Source: Acinetobacter cumulans
GTDB lineage: Bacteria > Pseudomonadota > Gammaproteobacteria > Pseudomonadales > Moraxellaceae
Reading direction: 5' to 3'
Length of the DNA: 64,000 bases
Assembly (NCBI RefSeq): GCF_003024525.3
Contig: NZ_CP035934.2
Span: 1,054,001-1,118,000 of the forward strand
Numbering within the stretch: the stretch's first letter is position 1; each line of letters begins with the position of its first letter. A program made the position numbers and the translations under genes. Below are positions 44,699 through 54,569 of the stretch, in pieces. The notes beneath the pieces are model-generated. The model saw only the letters and a program-made list of their open reading frames with translations, searched no databases and was not told the DNA's origin.

Positions 44699-47677
44699 AT
44701 GAGCGTATCGGAAATTAGACCGATTGCCATTGAGGATGAGCTGAAAAGTTCATATCTCGATTATGCGATGAGCGTGATTGTATCTCGTGCATTGCCTGAT
44801 GTACGTGATGGTCTAAAACCAGTTCATCGTCGTGTGCTGTTCGCAATGCACGAATTGGGCAATGATTACAACAAAGCATACAAAAAGTCTGCCCGTGTTG
44901 TTGGTGACGTGATCGGTAAATATCACCCGCATGGTGATTATGCTGTATACGAAACAATTGTTCGTATGGCACAAGACTTTAGTTTGCGCTACCAATTGGT
45001 CGATGGCCAAGGTAACTTTGGTTCTGTCGATGGTGACAGTGCCGCTGCAATGCGTTATACCGAAGTTCGTATGCGTAAATTAACGCATGAGCTTTTGGCT
45101 GACTTAGAAAAAGATACCGTTGAATGGGAAGATAACTACGACGGTTCTGAACGTATTCCTCAAGTAATGCCTACTCGTGTACCTAATCTACTCATTAATG
45201 GTGTAGCGGGTATTGCAGTAGGTATGGCGACCAATATGGCGCCACACAATATGACGGAAGTGATTAATGCATGTTTGGCTTATGCCAACGACCCACAAAT
45301 CTCAATTGAAGGTTTGATGGAGCATATCTCTGGTCCAGATTTCCCTACGGGTGGCATCATCTACGGTAAATCAGGTATTGTTGATGCTTACCGTACAGGT
45401 AAAGGCCGTTTGCATATTCGTGGTAAATACCACATTGAAGAAGATGCAAAAACGAGTCGTAATACCATCGTATTTACAGAAATTCCTTATCAGGTCAACA
45501 AAGCGAAAACGATTGAACGTATTGCTGAGTTGGTTAAAGAGAAAAAACTGGAAGGTATTTCTGAACTTCGTGATGAGTCAGACAAAGACGGTATGCGTAT
45601 CGCCATTGACTTAAAGCGTGGTGAAAACGCTGAAGTTGTGGTGAATAACCTATTCCAAAACACACAGCTTGAGAACTCATTTAGCATCAACATGGTTTGC
45701 CTAGACAATGGCCAGCCAAAGTTGATGAATCTAAAAGATATTATTGCAGCCTTTATTCGTCACCGCCAAGAAGTGGTTACACGTCGTACTATGTACGAAC
45801 TACGCAAAGCGCGTGAACGTGGTCATATCTTAGAAGGTTTAACTGTTGCGCTTGCTAACATTGACGCAATTATTGAAACCATTAAAACCTCTGCGAACCC
45901 TGCAGAAGCACGTGAGCGCTTGCAAGCGGGTGAATGGGCAGGTGGCGGTGTTGTTGCATTGCTTGAAAAAGCAGGTGCAGTATCTGTACGTCCAGACGAG
46001 ATTGAAGGTGAAGATCCAAGCCGTCCATTTGGGTTGACTGGCGATATTTATCGCTTATCTCCAACGCAAGTGGGTGCGATTCTAGAGCTTCGTTTACATC
46101 GTTTAACTGGTCTAGAGCAAGATAAATTACAAGCTGAATATTCTGAAATTCTTTCTCAAATTGCTGAATACACTGCAATTTTAAATGATTTCAATTTATT
46201 GATGAATGTGATTAAAGAAGAGCTTGCGCTGATTTTGCAACAGTATGGCGATGCGCGTCGTACTGAGATTGTAGAGTCACGTATTGACTTCTCTCGTGAA
46301 GATTTAATTCCTGAAGAGCAAATGGTACTGACTGTTTCTCAATCAGGTTATGCAAAAACACAGCCATTATCTGATTATGCTGCACAGCGTCGTGGTGGTC
46401 GTGGTAAGTCTGCAACTTCAATGAAAGAAGATGACTACATTCAGCATCTGATTGTGACATCAAGCCATGCAACAGTGCTTTGCTTCACGAACGTAGGTAA
46501 GGTTTACCGTTTACGTGTGTTTGAAGTGCCTCAAGCATCTCGCGGTGCCAAAGGCCGTCCAATGGTGAATTTATTGCCACTGGATGACAATGAGACAATT
46601 ACAGCGATTCTTCCTGTGATTGATGCGCCGAAGAAATTCAAAGAGCGTTTAGCTGATTTCCGCACGTTTGTGAAAGCAAATAAAGCACAATTGCAACAAA
46701 ATGAAATTATTGCGAATCACTATGATGCACTAGAAGCTGCTTTTGCAGAGATTGCAGATGGTGATGACCTAACGGATGCATTGCGTGTTCAATTGAAAGA
46801 ATTAGGTGTAGAGCTTTCTACAACTGATTTGGACGATGAAATTGTTGCTGAATTTGCAGAACTTGCTGAAAACTTGCGTAAAAACTTCTACGTATTTATG
46901 GCAACTGAATTTGGTACGATTAAACGTGTTGAATTAGACCAGTTCTCAAATGTACGTTCAAATGGTTTACGTGCGCTTGAGTTGGTCGAAGGCGATACCT
47001 TAATTGGTGTAGCGATTACGGATGGCGAACAGCAAATTATGTTGTTCTCGAATGAAGGTAAGGCGATTCGTTTTGCTGAAACTGATGTTCGTGCCATGGG
47101 CCGTTCAGCCAAAGGTGTACGCGGTATGCGTGTAACGATTGGCGCTGCACAATCTGAAGAAGCAGAAGAAGCAGATGTAGATTCTGATGATGAAGATTCA
47201 GATGCTAATTTCTTGAGCCGTATTGTATCGCTTGTGGTTGTACCAGAAACTGGCGAAGTGCTTTGTGCCTCTGCAAATGGTTATGGTAAACGTACTCCTG
47301 TAGATGACTTCCCAACCAAGAAACGTGGTGGTAAGGGTGTTATTGCCATTAAAACTTCTGACCGTAATGGTGAGTTAGTGGGTGCTGTTGCGATTGATGC
47401 ATCGAAAGAATTGATGTTGATTTCTGATGGTGGCACATTGGTTCGTACACGTGCCTCTGAAGTTGCACAAACAGGTCGTAACGCACAAGGTGTTCGCTTA
47501 ATCCGTTTGGGTGACAACGAAACATTGGTGGGTGTTGAAGCTATTGAAGCTGTAGAAGAAGATGAAATTTTAGAAGAAGTTTCAGCGATTGATGCAGAGC
47601 AATTGGTAGATGACTCAACTATTATGGATCAAACTGAAACTGAATCAGACGATTTAAATGAGCCTGAAGAAGACTAA
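44699..47677 (+). CDS. gyrA: DNA gyrase subunit A, with Tyr at quinolone position 81
   Basis: GyrA cuts and rejoins DNA to add negative supercoils. The 992-residue protein has the breakage-reunion domain with catalytic Tyr in MRYTEVR (near residue 121) and the GyrA box QRRGGRG that starts the C-terminal pinwheel. The quinolone-resistance region reads [12 protein letters not shown]: residue 81 is Tyr (TAT at 44939-44941) where Acinetobacter usually has Ser. Residues about 642-727 are an Ala/Leu/Glu-rich insertion between pinwheel blades, absent from E. coli GyrA (875 residues), and a short acidic insertion follows near 823-845. The C-terminus is acidic. Confidence 0.97.
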   Translation: MSVSEIRPIAIEDELKSSYLDYAMSVIVSRALPDVRDGLKPVHRRVLFAMHELGNDYNKAYKKSARVVGDVIGKYHPHGDYAVYETIVRMAQDFSLRYQLVDGQGNFGSVDGDSAAAMRYTEVRMRKLTHELLADLEKDTVEWEDNYDGSERIPQVMPTRVPNLLINGVAGIAVGMATNMAPHNMTEVINACLAYANDPQISIEGLMEHISGPDFPTGGIIYGKSGIVDAYRTGKGRLHIRGKYHIEEDAKTSRNTIVFTEIPYQVNKAKTIERIAELVKEKKLEGISELRDESDKDGMRIAIDLKRGENAEVVVNNLFQNTQLENSFSINMVCLDNGQPKLMNLKDIIAAFIRHRQEVVTRRTMYELRKARERGHILEGLTVALANIDAIIETIKTSANPAEARERLQAGEWAGGGVVALLEKAGAVSVRPDEIEGEDPSRPFGLTGDIYRLSPTQVGAILELRLHRLTGLEQDKLQAEYSEILSQIAEYTAILNDFNLLMNVIKEELALILQQYGDARRTEIVESRIDFSREDLIPEEQMVLTVSQSGYAKTQPLSDYAAQRRGGRGKSATSMKEDDYIQHLIVTSSHATVLCFTNVGKVYRLRVFEVPQASRGAKGRPMVNLLPLDDNETITAILPVIDAPKKFKERLADFRTFVKANKAQLQQNEIIANHYDALEAAFAEIADGDDLTDALRVQLKELGVELSTTDLDDEIVAEFAELAENLRKNFYVFMATEFGTIKRVELDQFSNVRSNGLRALELVEGDTLIGVAITDGEQQIMLFSNEGKAIRFAETDVRAMGRSAKGVRGMRVTIGAAQSEEAEEADVDSDDEDSDANFLSRIVSLVVVPETGEVLCASANGYGKRTPVDDFPTKKRGGKGVIAIKTSDRNGELVGAVAIDASKELMLISDGGTLVRTRASEVAQTGRNAQGVRLIRLGDNETLVGVEAIEAVEEDEILEEVSAIDAEQLVDDSTIMDQTETESDDLNEPEED

Positions 47678-47693
47678 GTCATGATCTTAAAAG

Positions 47694-47717
47694 AGGGCGC
47701 TACGGCGTCCTTTTTTA
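47694..47717 (+). terminator. gyrA terminator
   Basis: The stem AGGGCGC / GCGTCCT (one G-U pair) has a TACG loop and is followed by six T residues. Confidence 0.85.
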
Positions 47718-47787
47718 TTTCTAAACTTAAATAATATGGTCATAATGATGTATATACTACAGACCTGAAATGTGGAAAAGCGTGGAT

Positions 47788-48222
47788 ATGAAGGCAAAAA
47801 TAGTTTTACTCGGTTGTGCAATAGTGATGTCGGGTTGTGGTCAAATTGGACAAAATGCCATAGCTGATCCAAGTGCGGAACAAGCTCAAGTTGCGCAAGC
47901 CGTCTATGATCAATTACGTGAAGGTAACCTTGAAAAACTATATCCATATTTCGAGCCTGAACTGAAAGCCAAGTTTATGCAAAATGAAAAAGAGCTACGT
48001 AAATTTACGCGCACAATTCCAAAGCAAGACTACACACGTAAAAATATTGTTTCTAAACACATTGAAACATCAACAGAAAAGCCATCTTTATACACGGTGA
48101 CCTATGAATATGGTTACAGTAATAAAAACCTCGTACAGTACGATGTGAGTTTTGATAAACCCGCTGGAAGTAGCAAAATTCGTAATTTGAATCTGTCAGT
48201 ATTTGGTGAATCAACTAAATAA
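47788..48222 (+). CDS. Uncharacterised lipoprotein
   Basis: This 144-residue lipoprotein has a lipobox MSGC (Cys17) after a short hydrophobic signal. The rest (residues 30-140) has alternating strands and helices with AVYDQLREGNLEKLYPYFEPELKAKF, a pattern like small NTF2-like or DUF3887-type proteins, but this is not firm. The ATG at 47788 gives a good signal peptide; one at 47770 adds six residues. It is monocistronic between two terminators. Confidence 0.8.
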   Translation: MKAKIVLLGCAIVMSGCGQIGQNAIADPSAEQAQVAQAVYDQLREGNLEKLYPYFEPELKAKFMQNEKELRKFTRTIPKQDYTRKNIVSKHIETSTEKPSLYTVTYEYGYSNKNLVQYDVSFDKPAGSSKIRNLNLSVFGESTK

Positions 48223-48250
48223 TCTGGGTGTATTCAATTGGATCTGATTA

Positions 48251-48277
48251 AAAAAAGGGCGCATAAGCGTCCTTTTA
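48251..48277. terminator. Bidirectional terminator
   Basis: The stem AAGGGCGC / GCGTCCTT (one G-U pair) has an ATAA loop, with A-run and T-run flanks, between converging genes. The right flank overlaps the stop codon of the next gene. Confidence 0.82.
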
Positions 48278-49435
48278 TACATTTCTTTTGAAGTTTTCAT
48301 CATTCATACAATATTCAATAGCGTCATTGAGTAAACCCACTGTACGGTAAATATACTCTGGTTTATCTAAAAATATTTGACCATTTGCTTGTACTTCTAG
48401 TCCAGCTCTTGCTAATTCATTACGCTTTGTGTCATCGAGTGGGACAATAAACTGGATGGTTGGACGTTTACGATTTACATCATAGCGAAATAGCCATCTA
48501 TTATTTTTATTTTGATACAGTATCGAATAGTAACTTTCGGTATCTTTTGCGATTAATTCATGGTTGGGTAATAGTTCTTGAACTAGCTTAAATAGTAATT
48601 GTTCATCAAGCGTAGTAACAATCTTTGTATTTTCTTCATTAATAATATCACGTGGGGAATCGATGTTAGATTCTATTGGATTAGGAGCTATTGGAAGCTC
48701 TATAGGTTGAGCAGTAATAATTGTTGGTGAAGACAAGCCTTTAACTACAGTATCACTGATGGCCTGTTCTACTGCTTGCTTTACAAAAGGTTGAATGGTT
48801 TCTAAAAATTTTGTATTTAGTTGGCGAGGTATGTTCGCTTGTTGAGCGACATAGCGGACAAAGTCTAAATCTACTTCATTTATACTTTTTTTAATAACTG
48901 TTTTGAATTGTTGGATATATTGGTTTTCCTCAGCGAAAAATCTTAGTTTATCTACGTGAAAGTTGTCATGTTTAAATTCGGCAAGTTGAATTAATTCCTC
49001 AGCTTTGTGTTTGGTGAAATCTATAGTCAAAAAAGGTTTTTCATCCATGACATTAGTATTAATTAAGTCTGTAAAAAACCTCCACTCACGGCCATTTGTA
49101 ATCGCACCAATTGTCACACCTAGACTACTATTAAAATATCGAGATAATTGTGGAGCATGGTTAGTTAAGTTTGCATCATGGGCTTTAGCTTCAATGAACA
49201 TAACAGGTTGACCATTACAGTAAAGCGCATAATCAACGCGCTCAGTTGATTTTACACCAGGAAAATCAGCTGCAAATTCTGCTAATACTTTTGTAGGATC
49301 GTAGGGATTAAATCCTAAAATTTCTAATAACGGTAAAATAAGTGCCTGTTTTGTTGTCTCTTCTGTAGAACAATGGTTACCGACACGTTTTACATGCTCA
49401 ATATGATTTTGAATTTTGGCAATAAATTGTTCCAT
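48275..49435 (-). CDS. Orphan HsdR N-terminal-type nuclease domain protein
   Basis: This 386-residue protein has the N-terminal domain of type I restriction HsdR subunits (about residues 20-150). The PD-(D/E)xK-like core is STERVDYALYCNGQPVMFIEAKA, with Asp in RVDY and the E-x-K motif in IEAKA. There is no helicase part, no HsdM or HsdS nearby, and the C-terminal 240 residues show only a possible winged or strand-rich domain (RWLFRYDVNRKRPTIQFIVP). Stand-alone copies are common in bacteria, sometimes in phages. A defence role is possible but not shown. Confidence 0.82.
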   Translation of the reverse strand: MEQFIAKIQNHIEHVKRVGNHCSTEETTKQALILPLLEILGFNPYDPTKVLAEFAADFPGVKSTERVDYALYCNGQPVMFIEAKAHDANLTNHAPQLSRYFNSSLGVTIGAITNGREWRFFTDLINTNVMDEKPFLTIDFTKHKAEELIQLAEFKHDNFHVDKLRFFAEENQYIQQFKTVIKKSINEVDLDFVRYVAQQANIPRQLNTKFLETIQPFVKQAVEQAISDTVVKGLSSPTIITAQPIELPIAPNPIESNIDSPRDIINEENTKIVTTLDEQLLFKLVQELLPNHELIAKDTESYYSILYQNKNNRWLFRYDVNRKRPTIQFIVPLDDTKRNELARAGLEVQANGQIFLDKPEYIYRTVGLLNDAIEYCMNDENFKRNV

Positions 49436-49544
49436 TTTATGTTCCCCATGTTATTGAATTTTTAGTTTATTATTTAATCTATATTATCGATTTTATATTT
49501 CATAGCAATATAAATTGCAGAATATACTTTTAGCCAAGCCATAA

Positions 49545-49572
49545 AAAATGGACGCCGAAACGTCCATTTTGA
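49545..49572 (-). terminator. Symporter terminator
   Basis: The stem AAAATGGACG / CGTCCATTTT has a CCGAAA loop and, on the minus strand, a following T-run. Confidence 0.85.
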
Positions 49573-49590
49573 TTTGACTTGAAAAAAGTA

Positions 49591-50886
49591 TTATCCGCGC
49601 TGACTCATCGTCTCGTGATAATTTTTTTGTTTTTCAGTGTCAAATTGGCCTTCCCATTTACTAATAACCAGTACCGCAAGTGCGTTACCAATTACGTTTA
49701 ATGCAGTGCGTGCCATATCTAAGATACGGTCAATACCTGCAATAAATGCTAAGCCTTCCAAAGGAATACCTACACTACCCAATGTTGCAAGAAGTACCAC
49801 GAAAGATACGCCAGGAACACCTGCGATACCTTTAGAGGTGATCATGAGTGTAAGTACTAGAATGATTTGTTGGCCAATTGAAAGATCGATACCGTAGAGC
49901 TGCGCAATAAAAATTGCGGCAATACTTTGATAAAGTGTTGAACCATCTAGGTTAAATGAATAACCAATTGGAATCACGAAGCTAGTAATCGGTTTTGGCG
50001 CACCGTAAGCTTCCATTTTTTCCATGATACGAGGTAATACAGTTTCAGAACTTGCTGTTGAATATGCAAGAATGAGCTCGTCTTTCAAGATTTTAATAAT
50101 GGTCCAGATGCTGAAACCACAAATTTTGGCAACCAACCCTAAAACAACAAAAGCAAAGAATAAAATTGCACCATAAACCAATAATGCTAATTTTACTAAA
50201 GGCAATAAAGAACTAAAACCAAAGTTCGCAACAGTTGCAGCGATCAGACCGAATACACCCAGCGGTGCAAACTTCATAATCATGTGCGTTACTTTGAACA
50301 TGGTTTCAGAAACGGCATTCAATACATTAAGTAAAGGTTGTTTTGTTTCTTGATCTAAAGCACCTAAACCAATACCAAACATCACCGAGAAGAAAATAAT
50401 CGGTAGCATTTGACCGCTAGTGAGAGCTGCGAAGAAGTTTGGTGGAATCAGCGATAATACAGTTTGCACGATACCATGTGATTGCTCACTAACTGCATGG
50501 GTCGTTTCTTGGTATTTAGAAATATCCACTTGGGTGAGGCTAGACATGTCAATGCCTGCACCTGGTTGGAAAATGTTTGCAGCAACTAAACCCACTAAAA
50601 TTGCAACTGTGGTAATAATTTCAAAATACAAAATCGTTCTGAAACCAAGCTTACCAAGGCTTGCCCCTTGACTCGTATTTGCAATACCCAAAATTAACAT
50701 TGATACCACAAGTGGAATCACAATCATTTTGATGAGGTTAATGAAAATTGAGCCCAATGGAGTTAAAACATTACTCACTAGGACATCACGATATTCAGGA
50801 GAATAGTGAAGGAATGAGCCTACAAGTATACCTAAAATCAGCGCAATAACGATTTGCCACGCAAGGCTCATCTTAATTTTTTTCAT
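49591..50886 (-). CDS. Dicarboxylate/amino acid:cation symporter (DAACS)
   Basis: This 431-residue inner-membrane symporter of the GltP/DctA family has eight or so helices plus the re-entrant loops. Signatures are the serine-rich AYSTASSETVLPRIMEKME (near residue 278), NLDGSTLYQSIAAIFIAQ (near 310) and TSKGIAGVPGVSFVVL (near 350). It takes up glutamate, aspartate or C4-dicarboxylates with H+ or Na+; the exact substrate cannot be told. It starts MKKIKMSLAWQIVIALILG and is monocistronic. Confidence 0.93.
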   Translation of the reverse strand: MKKIKMSLAWQIVIALILGILVGSFLHYSPEYRDVLVSNVLTPLGSIFINLIKMIVIPLVVSMLILGIANTSQGASLGKLGFRTILYFEIITTVAILVGLVAANIFQPGAGIDMSSLTQVDISKYQETTHAVSEQSHGIVQTVLSLIPPNFFAALTSGQMLPIIFFSVMFGIGLGALDQETKQPLLNVLNAVSETMFKVTHMIMKFAPLGVFGLIAATVANFGFSSLLPLVKLALLVYGAILFFAFVVLGLVAKICGFSIWTIIKILKDELILAYSTASSETVLPRIMEKMEAYGAPKPITSFVIPIGYSFNLDGSTLYQSIAAIFIAQLYGIDLSIGQQIILVLTLMITSKGIAGVPGVSFVVLLATLGSVGIPLEGLAFIAGIDRILDMARTALNVIGNALAVLVISKWEGQFDTEKQKNYHETMSQRG

Positions 50887-51130
50887 ACTCAGCTCTGAAA
50901 AAAGTTATCTAGAAATAAAATCCGCAAAAGGTCCTCATACCCGTATTAAAAAACAGAGTATTCATGGCGAGAAAAAGCGGATTGGGAGAACTTTATTGTG
51001 AATCGATTGTGGTGAATCGGCTAACAAAATTTAATCATTGCTATTCTATTTGGTTATATTTGGGACAGTTTTAGTTATGAAATCGATTTTTAAGTTATAT
51101 TTTATTTATAAAGTAGATGAAAACGAAGAA

Positions 51131-52231
51131 TCAATGCAATTTAGCTCTAGCGGTGAGTCTGAAATAAGCAATGGTGAAGCAAATGGCCATAAAACATGCT
51201 AAATAGATTAATTTAGGTACGACAAGACTAGTTTCTACACCCATTTGGTTGAGTTGGATGAACATTTGTATCCCTTGGGTAGAAGGTAGAAGCATTGAGA
51301 AAGATTGCATCCATTCAGGCATCGCGGCCAATGGCCAAGCTGTACCTGTTAATAGAAAGAGCGGAATAGATGTAAATACAATGAGGTGTCCAGCGCGTTC
51401 AGGCATATCTAAAAATGAAGCTAAGAGCATGCTTAAAGAAATAATGCATCCTACATAGATAGGTACAGCAAGTAACATACCCCAAAAGTTTCCGCCACGT
51501 GGGTAGTCATAAAGCCAGAAGGTAAAACCAAATAAATAAAAACATCCCAAACAGCCAATGAATAATATTGCAAGGAAAATGGCAATGAGTTCTTTAGGCT
51601 GGGCAGTCCAGCCTTGTTCACGATAACCTGCAATGAGCATGCACAACCCCAGTAATATCGTTTGATGAATAATTAAAGGTGCAACTGCTGGAAAAATATA
51701 ACTACCGTAACCAGATAAGGTATTAAACAAAGGCACTTGATGAACAGAAAGAGCGGGGGAGAAATGCGAAATATTGCCAAATTTTTCTGTGTATTCCTTC
51801 AATGAGTTTTCAATTGAACTGGCCAAGCCTAGGCCAATTTGTTTGGTTTTTAAAAAATTAACCGCACTTAAATACAGTCCAATCCCACCTTCTTCGCCGC
51901 GTCGTATACTTTGGCTGAGGTTTTCTGGTAATAATAAAATACCATCAGCCTGCTGATGCCGAACCATGTTCTCGGCATCTAAAAAATTTGCAGTCACGGC
52001 TTTAATTTCAACATTTGGACTTTGAGCAACTTGACCAATAATCGCTGACGTCATGGCACTTTGCTCTTCATCTACAATTACAATGGGAATGGATTGAGCT
52101 TGCTGTGCCTGATAGGCCGTTGGATAAAAAAAGCTATAGAGCACAACTGATAAAATCAGTGTAGTTAAAATAGATGAATTGGCAAAAATATCTTTAAAGG
52201 TTTTGCAGAAATAATACAGCAGGCTATTCAT
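51131..52231 (-). CDS. ABC-2 type export permease (second in operon)
   Basis: This 366-residue permease resembles YhhJ/YbhR. It has one helix at the N-terminus (residues 18-36), a large periplasmic domain (40-180; IPIVIVDEEQSAMTSAIIGQVAQ) and five or so C-terminal helices, with LTGTAWPLAAMPEWM as the ABC-2 signature (near 300). Its start overlaps the stop of the upstream permease (ATGA), so the two are translationally coupled. No ATP-binding protein is encoded in this cluster. Confidence 0.9.
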   Translation of the reverse strand: MNSLLYYFCKTFKDIFANSSILTTLILSVVLYSFFYPTAYQAQQAQSIPIVIVDEEQSAMTSAIIGQVAQSPNVEIKAVTANFLDAENMVRHQQADGILLLPENLSQSIRRGEEGGIGLYLSAVNFLKTKQIGLGLASSIENSLKEYTEKFGNISHFSPALSVHQVPLFNTLSGYGSYIFPAVAPLIIHQTILLGLCMLIAGYREQGWTAQPKELIAIFLAILFIGCLGCFYLFGFTFWLYDYPRGGNFWGMLLAVPIYVGCIISLSMLLASFLDMPERAGHLIVFTSIPLFLLTGTAWPLAAMPEWMQSFSMLLPSTQGIQMFIQLNQMGVETSLVVPKLIYLACFMAICFTIAYFRLTARAKLH

Positions 52232-53358
52232 GGTTTAAGCCCTCGTGCTTGTTTCTTTAAAAATAGATAGGCCAGCGCACCATATACGAGCGCATAGACC
52301 AACAATACCAATAAGGGCTGTACTGAGGAGCTTAAAGGGCTACCAATCACCCATTGTTCAGTTTGTAATTTGGCATAAGGAGTATAGGGAATAATATGCG
52401 CCCAAAACTTGGTAAATAGAGGGGCATTATTTAAAGGCAAAGTCACGCCCGCAAAGCTTAAGGATGAGCCACCATAAACGGCAATCACGCCGAAGGTTTT
52501 ACTTAAATTACCTGTAGCTAAGACCAAGGCACTGCTTAAAAAGGCATAGGCACTATAAAATACAATTTGAGCCAGCAGAATCAACCACAAATGGCCAGCA
52601 ATAAACCAACCTCGTACATCAATCAGCCAAAACATCCAGAGCCAAGTCCACACACTAAAAATTGCGACATAGGTTAAATTCTTAGAGAGGAGGGCGTAAA
52701 ACAAACCTTGCGGTTTTAACCAATCTTGAGCGCGATTAAACTTAAACTCTTGCCCAACAGCAAAGGCCACACAGCAACAGAGCAACAAATGCAATATTGC
52801 CGGAATCATATAAGGTTCTAAATAGAACTCATAATTTAAGCCTGGATTGTAAAGTGCAGATATTTTGACATTTGCCGTAGGAGCTTCCAAATAAGGAATT
52901 TTTTGTTCTAAATAATTTTGTCCTGCAAAGTTAGCGAGTGCTTGTAAGGTACTTACCAGCATGGCAGAAGAAATAGTATTGCCTACGCTAAAATAGCTTT
53001 GGTTATACATAATGCTAATTTCAGCATCTTTGGCTTGTACAAAGCGCTGTTCTGCGCCCGAAGGGATCAACACATAGCCCCAAATATTATTTTGGTTCAG
53101 TAGACGTTCTATTTCAGCTTGGTTTTCACTGACTGTTTGAATGTGTAGTGTTTCATTGAGTGCCAAATAGCGTTCAATGTTTTGACTTAAGGCACCGTGG
53201 TCTTGGTCTAATATTGCAATGGGTAAATGAGACGGTTTACCTTGGGCAAACATACAGCTAAATAGAACAATGACAAACAGGGGGGCAAGGCTGACCAAAC
53301 ACAAATCCCATTTGTGTTTTAATAAGTAGCGACATTCACGGCTGATCCCTGCCCACAT
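52228..53358 (-). CDS. ABC-2 type export permease (first in operon)
   Basis: This 376-residue permease has the same outline: an N-terminal helix (residues 17-35), a periplasmic domain starting LPIAILDQDHGALSQNIERYL and five C-terminal helices with SSLSFAGVTLPLNNAP (near 290). It is paralogous to the next gene and probably forms a heterodimer with it. It starts 2 bases after the stop of the HlyD-like adaptor and overlaps the next permease by 4 bases. Confidence 0.9.
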   Translation of the reverse strand: MWAGISRECRYLLKHKWDLCLVSLAPLFVIVLFSCMFAQGKPSHLPIAILDQDHGALSQNIERYLALNETLHIQTVSENQAEIERLLNQNNIWGYVLIPSGAEQRFVQAKDAEISIMYNQSYFSVGNTISSAMLVSTLQALANFAGQNYLEQKIPYLEAPTANVKISALYNPGLNYEFYLEPYMIPAILHLLLCCCVAFAVGQEFKFNRAQDWLKPQGLFYALLSKNLTYVAIFSVWTWLWMFWLIDVRGWFIAGHLWLILLAQIVFYSAYAFLSSALVLATGNLSKTFGVIAVYGGSSLSFAGVTLPLNNAPLFTKFWAHIIPYTPYAKLQTEQWVIGSPLSSSVQPLLVLLVYALVYGALAYLFLKKQARGLKP

Positions 53359-53360
53359 AC

Positions 53361-54551
53361 TTATGGTGCCTCTTTAACTTTAAATAAGACACTCATCCCC
53401 ACTTTTAACTCGGGCATTGCCTGCTCAGGCACTAAATGCACTTTAAAGCTTCGAATATCATAACCGCCTGTTTGACGCGTCGTTTTGATGGTGGCGAATT
53501 CACCTTCGGCATCAATATTTTTTACTTTAAAGTTTGCTGTTTTATCTAAGGCAGGAACATAGCCTTGCATGGTTTGAGCCTGATAGACCGAACGGTATTG
53601 ATCTTCACGAACATTTAAACTAATTGAAATGTCATCATCTAAAATAATACTGGCCACAGGCACACCGATTGCCACTAACTCAGACGGTTTGGCATAGGTT
53701 TTGGAAATGGTTCCATTTACTGGTGAGAGCAATTTAGTTTCAGCTTCAAGCGCATTGGCTTCAGCAACTGCAGCATTGGCAATGTCGACTTGTGCGTCGG
53801 CAGTAGATTTCTGTTGGGGCGTACTGCCACGTTGTGCACGGGCATATTGCTGATAAGCGGCCTCAGTCATTTGTGCAGAAGAGCGCGCGGCTGCCTGCAT
53901 TTCATCACGACGTTGACGAGAGATAACACCCTCTTGAAACAAGTGAGCACCGCGGGTATAGGTGGTTTGTGCTAATTCTTGTTGAGCTTTTAACGACTGC
54001 CAATTGGCGTATAAGCTGGCAATATTCTCGTCTTGTGAGCCGCGATCTGTGGTGGACTGTAAAGCTAAAGCAGATTGTAAGCTGGCAAGTGCTTGTTGTT
54101 TTTTAGCATCAACTTCTGGGCTATATAGTCGTACCAATTCTTGGTTTTTATGTACTTTTTGCCCTTCATGCACATAAATTTCTTCAATTCGGCTCGGCAC
54201 TTTAGTCGCGATATGAATGGTTTCTGCCTCAACTCGACCTTGTAGTTCTACCTCTTTGGGTTGATAACTTTTCCAGAGTCCAAAAGCAATCAGTCCTAAT
54301 ACACAAATCAGTAGCACAATTGCAATCAGCTTCACGATGCTCGAAACGGGTTTTTTTTGCATATTTGTAGATTCTGTCTGCTCTTGTTTCTGATTTTCAG
54401 CTGACGTGGGTGCAGATTGAGCTACGGAATGACGATTTTGAGTTGAATCTGAATGATCGAGCGTGCTGTTTGCTGTTACATCACTTTTAGCATTCGTTTC
54501 AGGGCTTGGGAGCTCTTCTGTGGTCTCTTTTGAATTTGGATCCTGATTCAT
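53361..54551 (-). CDS. HlyD-family periplasmic adaptor protein
   Basis: This 396-residue membrane-fusion protein joins an inner-membrane exporter to a TolC channel. A long polar cytoplasmic N-terminus (about 70 residues, rich in Thr, Ser, Glu and Gln) is followed by one helix (VKLIAIVLLICVLGLIAFGLW). Then come a biotinyl-lipoyl half (ATKVPSRIEEIYVHEGQKV), a coiled-coil hairpin (about 140-260), the second half (LLSPVNGTISKTYAKPSELV) and a beta-barrel end. ATG 54551 has GGGGA upstream and is preferred over ATG 54563. Confidence 0.92.
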   Translation of the reverse strand: MNQDPNSKETTEELPSPETNAKSDVTANSTLDHSDSTQNRHSVAQSAPTSAENQKQEQTESTNMQKKPVSSIVKLIAIVLLICVLGLIAFGLWKSYQPKEVELQGRVEAETIHIATKVPSRIEEIYVHEGQKVHKNQELVRLYSPEVDAKKQQALASLQSALALQSTTDRGSQDENIASLYANWQSLKAQQELAQTTYTRGAHLFQEGVISRQRRDEMQAAARSSAQMTEAAYQQYARAQRGSTPQQKSTADAQVDIANAAVAEANALEAETKLLSPVNGTISKTYAKPSELVAIGVPVASIILDDDISISLNVREDQYRSVYQAQTMQGYVPALDKTANFKVKNIDAEGEFATIKTTRQTGGYDIRSFKVHLVPEQAMPELKVGMSVLFKVKEAP

Positions 54552-54569
54552 ACGATTCCCCATGTGAAT

